Assembly (NCBI GenBank): GCA_016927755.1
Contig: JAFGLZ010000139.1
Location: forward strand, 21,457 to 85,456
DNA: 64,000 nucleotides
From: Phycisphaerae bacterium
GTDB lineage: Bacteria; Planctomycetota; Phycisphaerae; UBA1845; JAFGLZ01
Reading direction: 5' to 3'
Shown: positions 54,488 through 62,100 of the stretch, one piece after another
How positions within the stretch are numbered: the first letter of the stretch is position 1
How the letters are laid out: the number at the start of each line of letters is the position of its first letter
Notes under the pieces: model-generated
Seen by the model: only the letters and a program-made list of their open reading frames with translations
What the model was told of the DNA's origin: nothing
The model's database searches: none
Translations under genes and position numbers: made by a program

Positions 54488-55936
54488 ATGAAGCTCAAAG
54501 CGATCGCATCGTTTGCCTGTCTGGCCGCCGCGGCGGGCGTGACCCGCCCTGCTTCGGCCCAGACCTGGGCACTGACCGAACCGTCGGCCAAGAGCAAGGC
54601 GTGCATGGCGTGCCACAAGAAGGAGGACCCCTCGATTTACCAGCAATGGGGATCGAGCAAGCACTATCGAGCCAACATCGGGTGCTACGAATGCCACGCG
54701 GCCGGGGCGGGGGAACCGGACGCGTTCAAGCACGAGGGCGAGTTCATCGCGACGATCGTCTCTCCCAAGGACTGCGCCCGATGTCACGCCAAGCAGACGC
54801 AGGAGTTCAACGAGTCGCATCACTCCAAGGGCGGGCGGATCTTGGGCTCGCTCGACAACGTCCTGGCCGAGGTGGTCGAGGGGAATCGCGGCATGATCAC
54901 GCCGGCGTTCCAGAACGGCGTCAGCAGCGCGGCGGTCAGCGGGTGCTGGCAGTGCCACGGGACGCAGATCAAGGTGCTCTCCGGCGGGAAGCTCGATCCG
55001 GCGACCTGGCCCAACACGGGCATCGGGCGGATCAACCCGGACGGTTCGGAGGGTTCCTGCTCGGCGTGTCACGTGCGTCACGCCTTCTCGGCGGAGCAGG
55101 CCCGCAACCCGGACAACTGCGGCAAGTGCCACATGGGGCCGGACCACCCGCAGAAGGAGATCTACTACGAGTCCAAACACGGCGTGGCCTTCAGGGCACA
55201 CAAGGAGAGGCTGAATATGGACTCGCCGAAGTGGGTGGTCGGCGAGGACTACTATCACGCCCCTACCTGCGCGACGTGCCACATGAGCGCGACGCGAACG
55301 CAGGCGGTCTCGCACGACGTCGGGATGCGAATCAGTTGGAACAATCGTCCGGCGATTTCGATCCGTCCGGAGGTCAGCGACCAGAAGATGGGCCTGCCCG
55401 GGGCGAAGGTGGACTGGAAGACGCGTCGGGGGAACATGAAGAGCGTCTGCGTCGCCTGCCATGAGCAGCAGTGGGTGGACAACTTCTACGTCCAGTACGA
55501 CAGCCTGGTAGCGCTGTACCACGAGAAGTTCGCCAAGCCGGGGCTCGAGCTGTACGGGCTGGCGCAGAAGCTGATCACGCCGCCGAGCTTCTCGAACAAG
55601 ATCGACTTCGTCTGGTTCGAGATCTGGCACCACGAGGGTCGCCGGGCGCGGCACGGGGTGTCGATGATGGGCCCGGACTATACGCACTGGCACGGAACCT
55701 ACGAGGTCGCCCGCAACTTCTACACGGAGTACGTTCCCGAGCTGAAGCACCTGGTCGGCGAGGGCAAGCAGTCGAAGGACGCCGCGAAGGCCGCCGCGGC
55801 CGGGGCGTTGGAGGCCAAGCTCAACGAAGTTCTCAACTCTCCGAATCATCAATGGTTCCTTAACAAGATGGACCCTTCCGAGCAGGAGATGCGAAAGAAG
55901 CGGATGCAAGAGTTCCAGAAGCGGTACGCCAAGTAG
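54488..55936 (+). CDS. Octahaem cytochrome c, hydroxylamine-oxidoreductase family
   Basis: 482 residues with signal peptide ('MKLKAIASFACLAAAAG', cleavage near residue 24, 'ASA'). Eight CxxCH motifs at Cys 39, 66, 96, 153, 191, 211, 261 and 321, the spacing of the HAO family. No C-terminal membrane anchor. After haem 8 come 'WFEIWHHEGRRARHGVSMMG' and 'PDYTHWHGTYEVARNFY', the HAO C-terminal helical region. In ammonia oxidisers a Tyr in this domain crosslinks to haem 4 (P460); reductive epsilon-Hao enzymes lack it. Whether Tyr398 aligns with it needs a structural alignment. Its partner genes favour nitrite or hydroxylamine reduction. AAGGAG lies 10 nt before the ATG. Confidence 0.9.
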   Translation: MKLKAIASFACLAAAAGVTRPASAQTWALTEPSAKSKACMACHKKEDPSIYQQWGSSKHYRANIGCYECHAAGAGEPDAFKHEGEFIATIVSPKDCARCHAKQTQEFNESHHSKGGRILGSLDNVLAEVVEGNRGMITPAFQNGVSSAAVSGCWQCHGTQIKVLSGGKLDPATWPNTGIGRINPDGSEGSCSACHVRHAFSAEQARNPDNCGKCHMGPDHPQKEIYYESKHGVAFRAHKERLNMDSPKWVVGEDYYHAPTCATCHMSATRTQAVSHDVGMRISWNNRPAISIRPEVSDQKMGLPGAKVDWKTRRGNMKSVCVACHEQQWVDNFYVQYDSLVALYHEKFAKPGLELYGLAQKLITPPSFSNKIDFVWFEIWHHEGRRARHGVSMMGPDYTHWHGTYEVARNFYTEYVPELKHLVGEGKQSKDAAKAAAAGALEAKLNEVLNSPNHQWFLNKMDPSEQEMRKKRMQEFQKRYAK

Positions 55937-56051
55937 TCCGCCGCCTGAGAGCAGCAAAGGCACTCTGCGCAAGGATATCCGTGGTCTGAGCGTTTGGGGC
56001 CGCCCTGCGCGCCAGCGCCGATTGACGGGATCGCGAGGGGGATTCGATGCG

Positions 56052-56069
56052 TTGGCATATTTTGGCATA
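56052..56069 (+). promoter_or_regulatory. Tandem TTGGCATA direct repeat upstream of the Rrf2 gene
   Basis: TTGGCATA at 56052 and 56062, 10 bp apart so on the same DNA face, in an AT-rich patch of a GC-rich spacer. A candidate operator for the regulator encoded just downstream; no -35/-10 pair could be fixed. Confidence 0.35.
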
Positions 56070-56126
56070 CGAGTACCAGAATTCTTGTTAACCACCCGGC
56101 ATCCAACCTTCCGTGGGAGGTCGATC

Positions 56127-56540
56127 GTGCTCAAGGTTTCCGAGGCCGCGTCGTTGGGATTGCACACCGCGGCCGTTTTGGCGGCGGATCCGGATCGGAC
56201 GCTGACCACCAGCGAGATCGCCGGCGGGCTGAACGTCTCGGAGAACCATCTATCTAAGGTGCTCCAGCGTATGGTCAAAACTGGCTTGATCCGATCCACC
56301 CGGGGGCCGAGGGGAGGTTTCCGGCTCAATCGCGCGCCCGAGGAGATCTCACTTCGGGAGATCTATGAGGCGATCGACGGTCCGATGCGGCAGGCGGCTT
56401 GTCTTTTCAGCCGGCCGGTGTGCGACGGGAATTGCATCCTGGGAGATCTCCTGACGAGTGTGAACCGGCAAGTAAGGGATTACTTCTCGCAAACGAAGCT
56501 TTCGGCGATCGGGCCGATCGCGGGGGCGACTCATGCTTAG
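56127..56540 (+). CDS. Rrf2-family Fe-S regulator
   Basis: 137 residues from GTG 56127, with GGGAGG 6 nt upstream; the longer frame from 56022 is not supported. A winged-helix N-terminus ('LTTSEIAGGLNVSENHLSKV', 'MVKTGLIRSTRGPRGGFRLN') is followed by a cysteine group 'CLFSRPVCDGNC' (Cx6Cx3C), which can hold an Fe-S cluster as in NsrR, IscR or RsrR. NO- or redox-sensing regulation of hcp is well known for NsrR. The gene lies between the HAO-type operon and hcp. Its stop overlaps the next ORF. Confidence 0.87.
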   Translation: MLKVSEAASLGLHTAAVLAADPDRTLTTSEIAGGLNVSENHLSKVLQRMVKTGLIRSTRGPRGGFRLNRAPEEISLREIYEAIDGPMRQAACLFSRPVCDGNCILGDLLTSVNRQVRDYFSQTKLSAIGPIAGATHA

Positions 56541-56646
56541 GAAGATCATCCGAATTCTGGAGGTCCACACGATCGGACTCGACGGCGAGATCCGCTGTGA
56601 GACGGTCGGCGTCGAACCGGCGATCCGGAAGGGGGTTTCGCCATGA
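56533..56646 (+). CDS. 37-residue coupled ORF of unknown function
   Basis: ATG 56533 overlaps the Rrf2 stop by 8 bp, and its TGA overlaps the next ATG (ATGA), so it is framed by coupling signals on both sides. It encodes 'MLRKIIRILEVHTIGLDGEI' and continues to 'RKGVSP'. The first eight residues resemble those of small ferredoxins often found beside hcp in anaerobes, but no CxxC motifs follow in any frame. It may be a remnant, a leader peptide or a new small protein. Confidence 0.35.
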   Translation: MLRKIIRILEVHTIGLDGEIRCETVGVEPAIRKGVSP

Positions 56647-56921
56647 GCACGCGTTGTCCAGGACAGGACTCCCGGAACCTGACGGCCGCTTTTCATCGGT
56701 GCCCGAATTGTGGAGCGATGGTGGAGATCTTCTCGGATGAGCAGCGACAGCGGTGCCCCGAGTGCAAGACGATGGTCTTCACCGAAGAGACGCCGAGCTG
56801 CGTCCAGTGGTGTACGGCGGCCCGGGATTGCCTTGGCCCGGAGCGATACCAGAGGTTCATGGAGGCTTTGGGTCGAACCGATCGACCGGCCGCCGGCGAA
56901 GACGGCTCCGATGAGACGTAG
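56643..56921 (+). CDS. Small zinc-ribbon protein of hcp loci
   Basis: 92 residues. A treble-clef-like zinc site 'FHRCPNCGAMVEIFSDEQ' and 'RCPECKTMVFTEE' is followed by a second cysteine group 'SCVQWCTAARDCLGPERYQR'. From general knowledge, similar short proteins occur beside hcp in anaerobic bacteria and are often labelled phosphohydrolase, though they are too short to carry an HD domain. The role is unknown. It is coupled to the preceding ORF by ATGA overlap and lies 95 bp before hcp. Confidence 0.7.
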   Translation: MSTRCPGQDSRNLTAAFHRCPNCGAMVEIFSDEQRQRCPECKTMVFTEETPSCVQWCTAARDCLGPERYQRFMEALGRTDRPAAGEDGSDET

Positions 56922-57016
56922 CGAGATGCTGATCAAGTGTTTCAGGTGAGCGTAAGAACCCTAGACGGACCGTGAAACCGGCCGACGGATCGGGCGAGCC
57001 GAGGAGACCCCCTACC

Positions 57017-58675
57017 ATGTTCTGTTACCAGTGCGAGCAAACGGCCAAGGGCAACGGCTGTACGGTCAAGGGCGTCTGCGGCAAAGACGCCGAGACGGCG
57101 ACGTTGCAGGATCTGTTGGTCTACGCCACGAAGGGCGTGGCCATGTACGCGCACCGGGCCCGTCAGCTCGGCGCGAAGGACCGGGACATCGACCTTTTCG
57201 TTCTGGAGGCATTGTTCACGACGGTGACCAACGTGAACTTCGACCCGGAACGGATCGAGGCGTGCATCCGCCGGGCGGCCGAGATGCGCGACCGAGCGAG
57301 AAGGATATACAAGCAAGCTTGTGCCGAGGGCGGACGGACGCCGGAGACGCCTGGCGGTCCGGCCGCCTTGGCGCCGGTGGGCGATCGCCAGGGGCTCCTT
57401 CGGCAAGGCGAGAAGATCGGCATCGAGCAGCGCAAGGCCGAGTTGGGCGAGGACGTCACGGGGCTGCAGGAGCTGCTGACGTACGGGCTCAAGGGGGTCG
57501 CCGCTTACGCCGACCATGCTCAGATCCTCGGCCAGGAGGACGAGGTCGTGTACGCCTTCATGCACGAGGCGCTGGACTTCCTGACTCACGAGTCCCCCAG
57601 CGTGGATGATCTCGTGGGGATGGTGCTGAAGTGCGGCGAGGTGAACCTGCGAACGATGGAACTGCTGGACGCGGCCAACACGGGGGCCTACGGACATCCG
57701 GAACCCACGTCGGTTCGCGTGCAGCCGGTGAAGGGGAAGGCCATCCTCGTGTCGGGCCACGATCTGAAGGACCTCGAGGAACTCCTGAAGCAGACGGAGG
57801 GCAAGGGCATCAACGTCTACACGCACGGGGAGATGCTGCCCTGTCACGCCTACCCGGGACTGAAGAAGTACAAGCATCTGGTGGGCAACTACGGCGGGGC
57901 CTGGCAGGACCAGCGTAGCGAGTTCGCCGCGTTTCCGGGTGCGATCCTGATGACGACGAACTGCATCCAGAGGCCGAAGGAGGAGTACGCGAGGCGGATC
58001 TTCACCTGCGGACTGGTCGCCTGGCCGGGGGTGCGGCACATCAGCGACCGGAACTTCGCGCCGGTCATAGAAGCCGCCTTGGGCGCCGAAGGGTTCGCCG
58101 AGGACGGTCCGGACAAGCGGATCACCGTCGGCTTCGGGCGCAACGCGGTCTTGGGTGTGGCCGATAAGGTCGTGCAGGCGGTCAAGAGCGGCGCGATCCG
58201 TCACTTCTTCCTGATCGGCGGGTGTGACGGGGCCAAGCCAGGTCGGAACTACTACACGGAACTGGCGCAAGCGGTGCCGGACGACTGTGTGATTCTGACG
58301 CTGGCTTGCGGGAAGTACCGGTTCAACAAGCTGGACTTCGGGGACATCGGCGGGATCCCGCGGCTACTCGACATCGGCCAGTGCAACGACGCTTACTCGG
58401 CGATCCGGATCGCCGGCGCGCTAGCCGAGGTGTTCCAGACCGATGTGAACGGGCTGCCGCTGACGATGATCCTGTCTTGGTATGAACAGAAGGCGGTCTG
58501 CATATTACTGACACTTTTACACTTGGGCATCCGAAACATCAGGATTGGCCCGAGCCTGCCGGCATTCGTGACGCCGGCGGTGCTGAGCGTGCTGGTCGAG
58601 AAGTTCAACATTCAACCGATCTCGACGCCTCAGGAGGACATCGAGGCCGCGCTGGGCGCGGCGAGCACGGCCTAG
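57017..58675 (+). CDS. hcp: Hybrid-cluster protein (hydroxylamine reductase)
   Basis: 552 residues from ATG 57017 ('MFCYQCEQTAKGNGCTVKGV'), with GAGGAG 10 nt upstream. The N-terminal Cx2Cx8Cx5C holds a [4Fe-4S] cluster, the class found in anaerobes. Hybrid-cluster ligands are present: His in 'VSGHDLKDLEEL', Glu and Cys in 'YTHGEMLPCHAYPG', Cys in 'RIFTCGLVAWPG', 'LIGGCDGAKPGRNYY' and 'LTLACGKYRFNK'. Hcp reduces NO to N2O in E. coli and hydroxylamine to ammonia in vitro. Rrf2 just upstream suggests NO-responsive control. Confidence 0.97.
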   Translation: MFCYQCEQTAKGNGCTVKGVCGKDAETATLQDLLVYATKGVAMYAHRARQLGAKDRDIDLFVLEALFTTVTNVNFDPERIEACIRRAAEMRDRARRIYKQACAEGGRTPETPGGPAALAPVGDRQGLLRQGEKIGIEQRKAELGEDVTGLQELLTYGLKGVAAYADHAQILGQEDEVVYAFMHEALDFLTHESPSVDDLVGMVLKCGEVNLRTMELLDAANTGAYGHPEPTSVRVQPVKGKAILVSGHDLKDLEELLKQTEGKGINVYTHGEMLPCHAYPGLKKYKHLVGNYGGAWQDQRSEFAAFPGAILMTTNCIQRPKEEYARRIFTCGLVAWPGVRHISDRNFAPVIEAALGAEGFAEDGPDKRITVGFGRNAVLGVADKVVQAVKSGAIRHFFLIGGCDGAKPGRNYYTELAQAVPDDCVILTLACGKYRFNKLDFGDIGGIPRLLDIGQCNDAYSAIRIAGALAEVFQTDVNGLPLTMILSWYEQKAVCILLTLLHLGIRNIRIGPSLPAFVTPAVLSVLVEKFNIQPISTPQEDIEAALGAASTA

Positions 58676-58710
58676 CGACGTTCTGTTTCGCGTCGCATTC
58701 GGGGCAGGCG

Positions 58711-58743
58711 CGGCACCGGGTCGCCGACGGTGATCCGGTGTCG
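58711..58743. terminator. Hairpin between convergent hcp and rubredoxin genes
   Basis: CGGCACCGG (58711-58719) pairs with CCGGTGTCG (58735-58743), one G-T pair, 15-nt loop, directly next to the rubredoxin stop. Possibly bidirectional. Confidence 0.45.
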
Positions 58744-58917
58744 CTATCCCTCGTACTCGTCTTCGGGGACGAAATCGTCCTTGGGGGCGCTGCACTCGGG
58801 GCACACCCAGTCCTCTGGGAGGTCCTCAAAGGCAGTGCCCGGCTCGATACCGTTGTCCGGATCGCCAAGGGCAGGGTCGTACACCCAGCCGCACGGTTCG
58901 CAGACGTATTTCTTCAT
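58744..58917 (-). CDS. Rubredoxin
   Basis: 57 residues, read on the minus strand from ATG 58917 with GGGAG 6 nt upstream. Both iron knuckles are intact: 'YVCEPCGWVYDPALGD' (C6, C9) and 'WVCPECSAPKDDF' (C39, C42), with 'NGIEPGTAFEDLPEDW' between, the standard rubredoxin core. It is a one-electron carrier used in NO, oxygen and superoxide detoxification. It converges on hcp, so it may supply electrons to Hcp or to another reductase, but it is expressed from the other strand. Confidence 0.96.
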   Translation of the reverse strand: MKKYVCEPCGWVYDPALGDPDNGIEPGTAFEDLPEDWVCPECSAPKDDFVPEDEYEG

Positions 58918-59094
58918 GTCGTTCTCCCTTGCCGACTGCCGCGCGATTTCTCCGATACGGAACGATCAGGAACGCTTCGTCCCGGGGGTTACGGGCCGAG
59001 CTTGGGGCGTCGGCTGAAGGTGTCGTTTCAACCGCCAGTGCCGTTTCCATTCGGACACCCTCACATGCCGCAGGGGTGCTTTCCTGGTTTCCGG

Positions 59095-59111
59095 GCAGGC
59101 TGGAAGCCTGC
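59095..59111. repeat. GCAGGCT-GGA-AGCCTGC dyad
   Basis: Perfect 7-bp arms around GGA in the 212-bp spacer between the rubredoxin and kinase genes. It resembles dispersed intergenic dyads; it may also end the kinase transcript. No gene is seen in 58918-59129. Confidence 0.45.
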
Positions 59112-59129
59112 GTTACGATAGCACGAAGC

Positions 59130-62100
59130 TCACCTACCGGAAACGGCATCCGTGTGACCGCCCGGACCTTCGAGAATCTGTCTCATCTTGGCGATGAGTT
59201 TCCTGAGCTCGTAAGGTTTCTGGATGAAGCCAGCCAGGCCTTTGCCCGCAAATCGGTTGATGACTTCCTGCTCGTTGTATCCGCTGGCGAGGATGACGCG
59301 AACGTCCTTCCTGATCCGGCGGAGCTCACGGAACGTTTCTTCGCCATCCATGTTTGGCATCGTGAGATCGAGCAAGACGCACACGATTTCGTCAGGATGC
59401 TCTCGGAACAGGTCGAGCGCTTGACGCCCGTCCTCGGCGGCCAGGACGGTAAACCCCACTTTCTCGAGCACCTGTCTACAGATCGATCGAACGGCCTCTT
59501 CGTCGTCCACGAGCAGGACGGTGCCGAAGGCGCTCCAATCCATCTCGTCGGCCGGCTCGCTGGCGAGGGGCTGGGCCGGACCGCCATGCTCCGGGAGCAG
59601 GATCTTGAACGTGGTGCCCCTGCCCGGCTCGGTGTAGACCTTGATCGCCCCTTTGTGCCCTCGGACGATCCCGAGGACGGCGGCCATGCCCAGTCCACGT
59701 CCGGTGAACTTGGTGGTGAAGAAGGGATCGAAGAGCTTCCGGCGAGTCTCATCATCCATCCCGCAGCCCGTGTCGGTCACTTCGAGGTAGACGTAGCGCC
59801 CCGCGGGGAGGTCATCATCGAGGTAGCTCTCACTGAGGTAGGGTCGATCGCAGTTCATCGCGCCCGTACCGATCGAGATGACGCCGCTTTCCTGGCCGAC
59901 GGCCTCGGAGGCATTGGTGATGAGGTTCATGATGATCTGTCGGATTTGCGTGGCGTCGGCCTCAACGGAAGGAAGACCTCCGGCAAGGTGGTATCTGAGC
60001 GCCACCTTCTTGGAGATGGAGACCTCGAGGAGGTGGGCCATCTCGGTGACGACCTCGTTGAGGTCGATGGGTTCGACGATGAACTTGCCTTTGCCGGAGT
60101 AGGCCAACATCTGTCTGCAAAGGTCGGCGGCGCGGCGTCCGGCGGCCTCGATGGCCTGGATGCTTTCGAGGGCGGGTGAGACGGGGGAGAGGTCCATGAG
60201 GGCCAGTTCGGCGTTGCCGAGGATGGCAACGAGCAGGTTGTTGAAATCGTGTGCGATCCCGCCGGCCAGCACGCCCAGGCTCTCGAGCTTCTGGGCGTGC
60301 TGAATCTGGGCTTCGAGGCGGCGTCTTTCGTCTTCGGCTTGCTTACGGTCGGCGATGTCTCGAGCGATGGCCAGGACGCAAGGCCTTCCGCCGATTTCGA
60401 CCCGTTTGAGGCTGACCTCGACCCAAAACAGGCGGCCGTCCTTGCTTCTGGCCTGCCATTCGAAGATTTGGGGATGGCCTTCGGCGGCCTTCTCGACCTT
60501 GATCATCGCCTGTTCGTCGGTGTAGGGGTGCGCTGCCGAACTGATTTGTCCGACATCGACGTGGCGGAGCTCATGCGCGGCGTAGCCGAACATCTCGCAG
60601 GTCTTTCGGTTCACGTCGAGGATCCGGCCCGTCGTCGCGTCATGAACGAAGATGGCGTCGTTTGCGCTGTCGAAGATCGCACGGTAGTTTGCCTCGGAGG
60701 CGCGCAGCGCTTCTTCGGCGCGCTTGCGATCAGCGATTTCCCTGGCGATCGACAGGACGCGTCTCTTTCCGTCGATCTCAGCACACTTGAGGCTTACCTC
60801 CACCCAGAACGGTTGTCCGTCCTTGGTCTTGCCCTCCCATTCGAAGACTTGGGGGCGTCCTTGGAGGGCTTTGGCGATCCACTTCAGGGCTTCCTCTTGG
60901 GTGTACGGAGGCTCACCGGCGCTGAAATCACCGACGGTCAATCGGCAGAGATCGTCCTTTTCGTAGCCGCATACCTCACACGCCATCAGGTTGACATCGA
61001 GGATGGCGCCGGTTTCGGCGTCATGAACGAAGATAGCGTCGTTTGCGCTGTCGAAGATTGCCCGGTAGTTGGCCTCGGAGGCGCGCATCGCTTCTTCCGC
61101 TCGCTTTCGGCCGGTGATATCGGTGAAGACGCCGAAACTTCCGCGATATACGCCGTCTTCCTCGAAGGCCGGTTGCGGCGATACGAGCGTATAGACCTTG
61201 CGGCCGCCCCTTCCGGTCAACTCAAGCTCGTAGGGATCCGCGGCGCCCTTCCGGCGGCGGACCATCTGCCTGTCGAATTCCAGGCGATTGGGTTCGTCGA
61301 GCAATGCGATCATATTGCGTCCGATCAGCTCATTCGGCGAGTAGCCGAGCATCCGGCAGAAGCTCTGGTTGACGAAGGTCAGGCGTCCGTCCCTCTGTAC
61401 GGCGAGGCCGTCGCGCATGGTCTCGACGAGCAGGCGGTATCTCTCCTCGCTTTCCAGAAGCGCCTGGAGGGCCTTTTTTCGTTCCGTCACGTCGGGATAC
61501 GTGACGATGCCGCCGATGAGGGCGCCGCCGCCGTCGTAGATGGGTGCGGCGTTGCAGAGGATCGTGAATTCGGTCCCGTCGGGCCGCCTGATGATCATCT
61601 CCTCGTTCTTGGTGACCTTTCCCTCCAACATGGCGGCCACGAGCGGGGCTTGCTCCGGCGGCCAGGGGGAGCCATCGGCGCGGAACATCTTCCATGTGGA
61701 CTTCTCGGGGCGTTTCGGGCGACCCTCGGCCCAGCCCAGCCCTTGATGCTGCTGCTCGGGGACGCCGATGATCCGCTGCGCTTCCTTGTTGATCGTCGTG
61801 AGCTCCCAATCGTCGGCGGTTCCCTCACAGACCTGTATTCCGAAGGGGGCCTGTTCGATGACGGCCCGCAGGAAGGTGTTGGCCCGCTCCAGGCCCTGCT
61901 CCGCTTGCTTCCTTTTACCGATGTCGGTCATCGTTCCGACCATTCGGAGTGGGCGTCCTTCGGCATCCCGGTCGACGACCCTTCCGCGGCCCACGACCCA
62001 CTTCCATTGTCCGCCGCCGGTTCGGAGACGGTGCTCGCAGTGCCAGTTGTGGGTGTGGCCGTCGAGGTGTCCGCGGAGCGAGGAGAGGACCCGCTGTCTG

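Noticed and set aside
53726..56329. 867-codon minus-strand frame opposite NrfD and the octahaem gene
   Set aside because: Arg/Pro/Leu-rich shadow of well-supported plus-strand genes.
58676..58743. Minus-strand LysW-like zinc peptide ('CPECDAK')
   Set aside because: It is a frame inside the hcp 3' end and hairpin without its own start or length.
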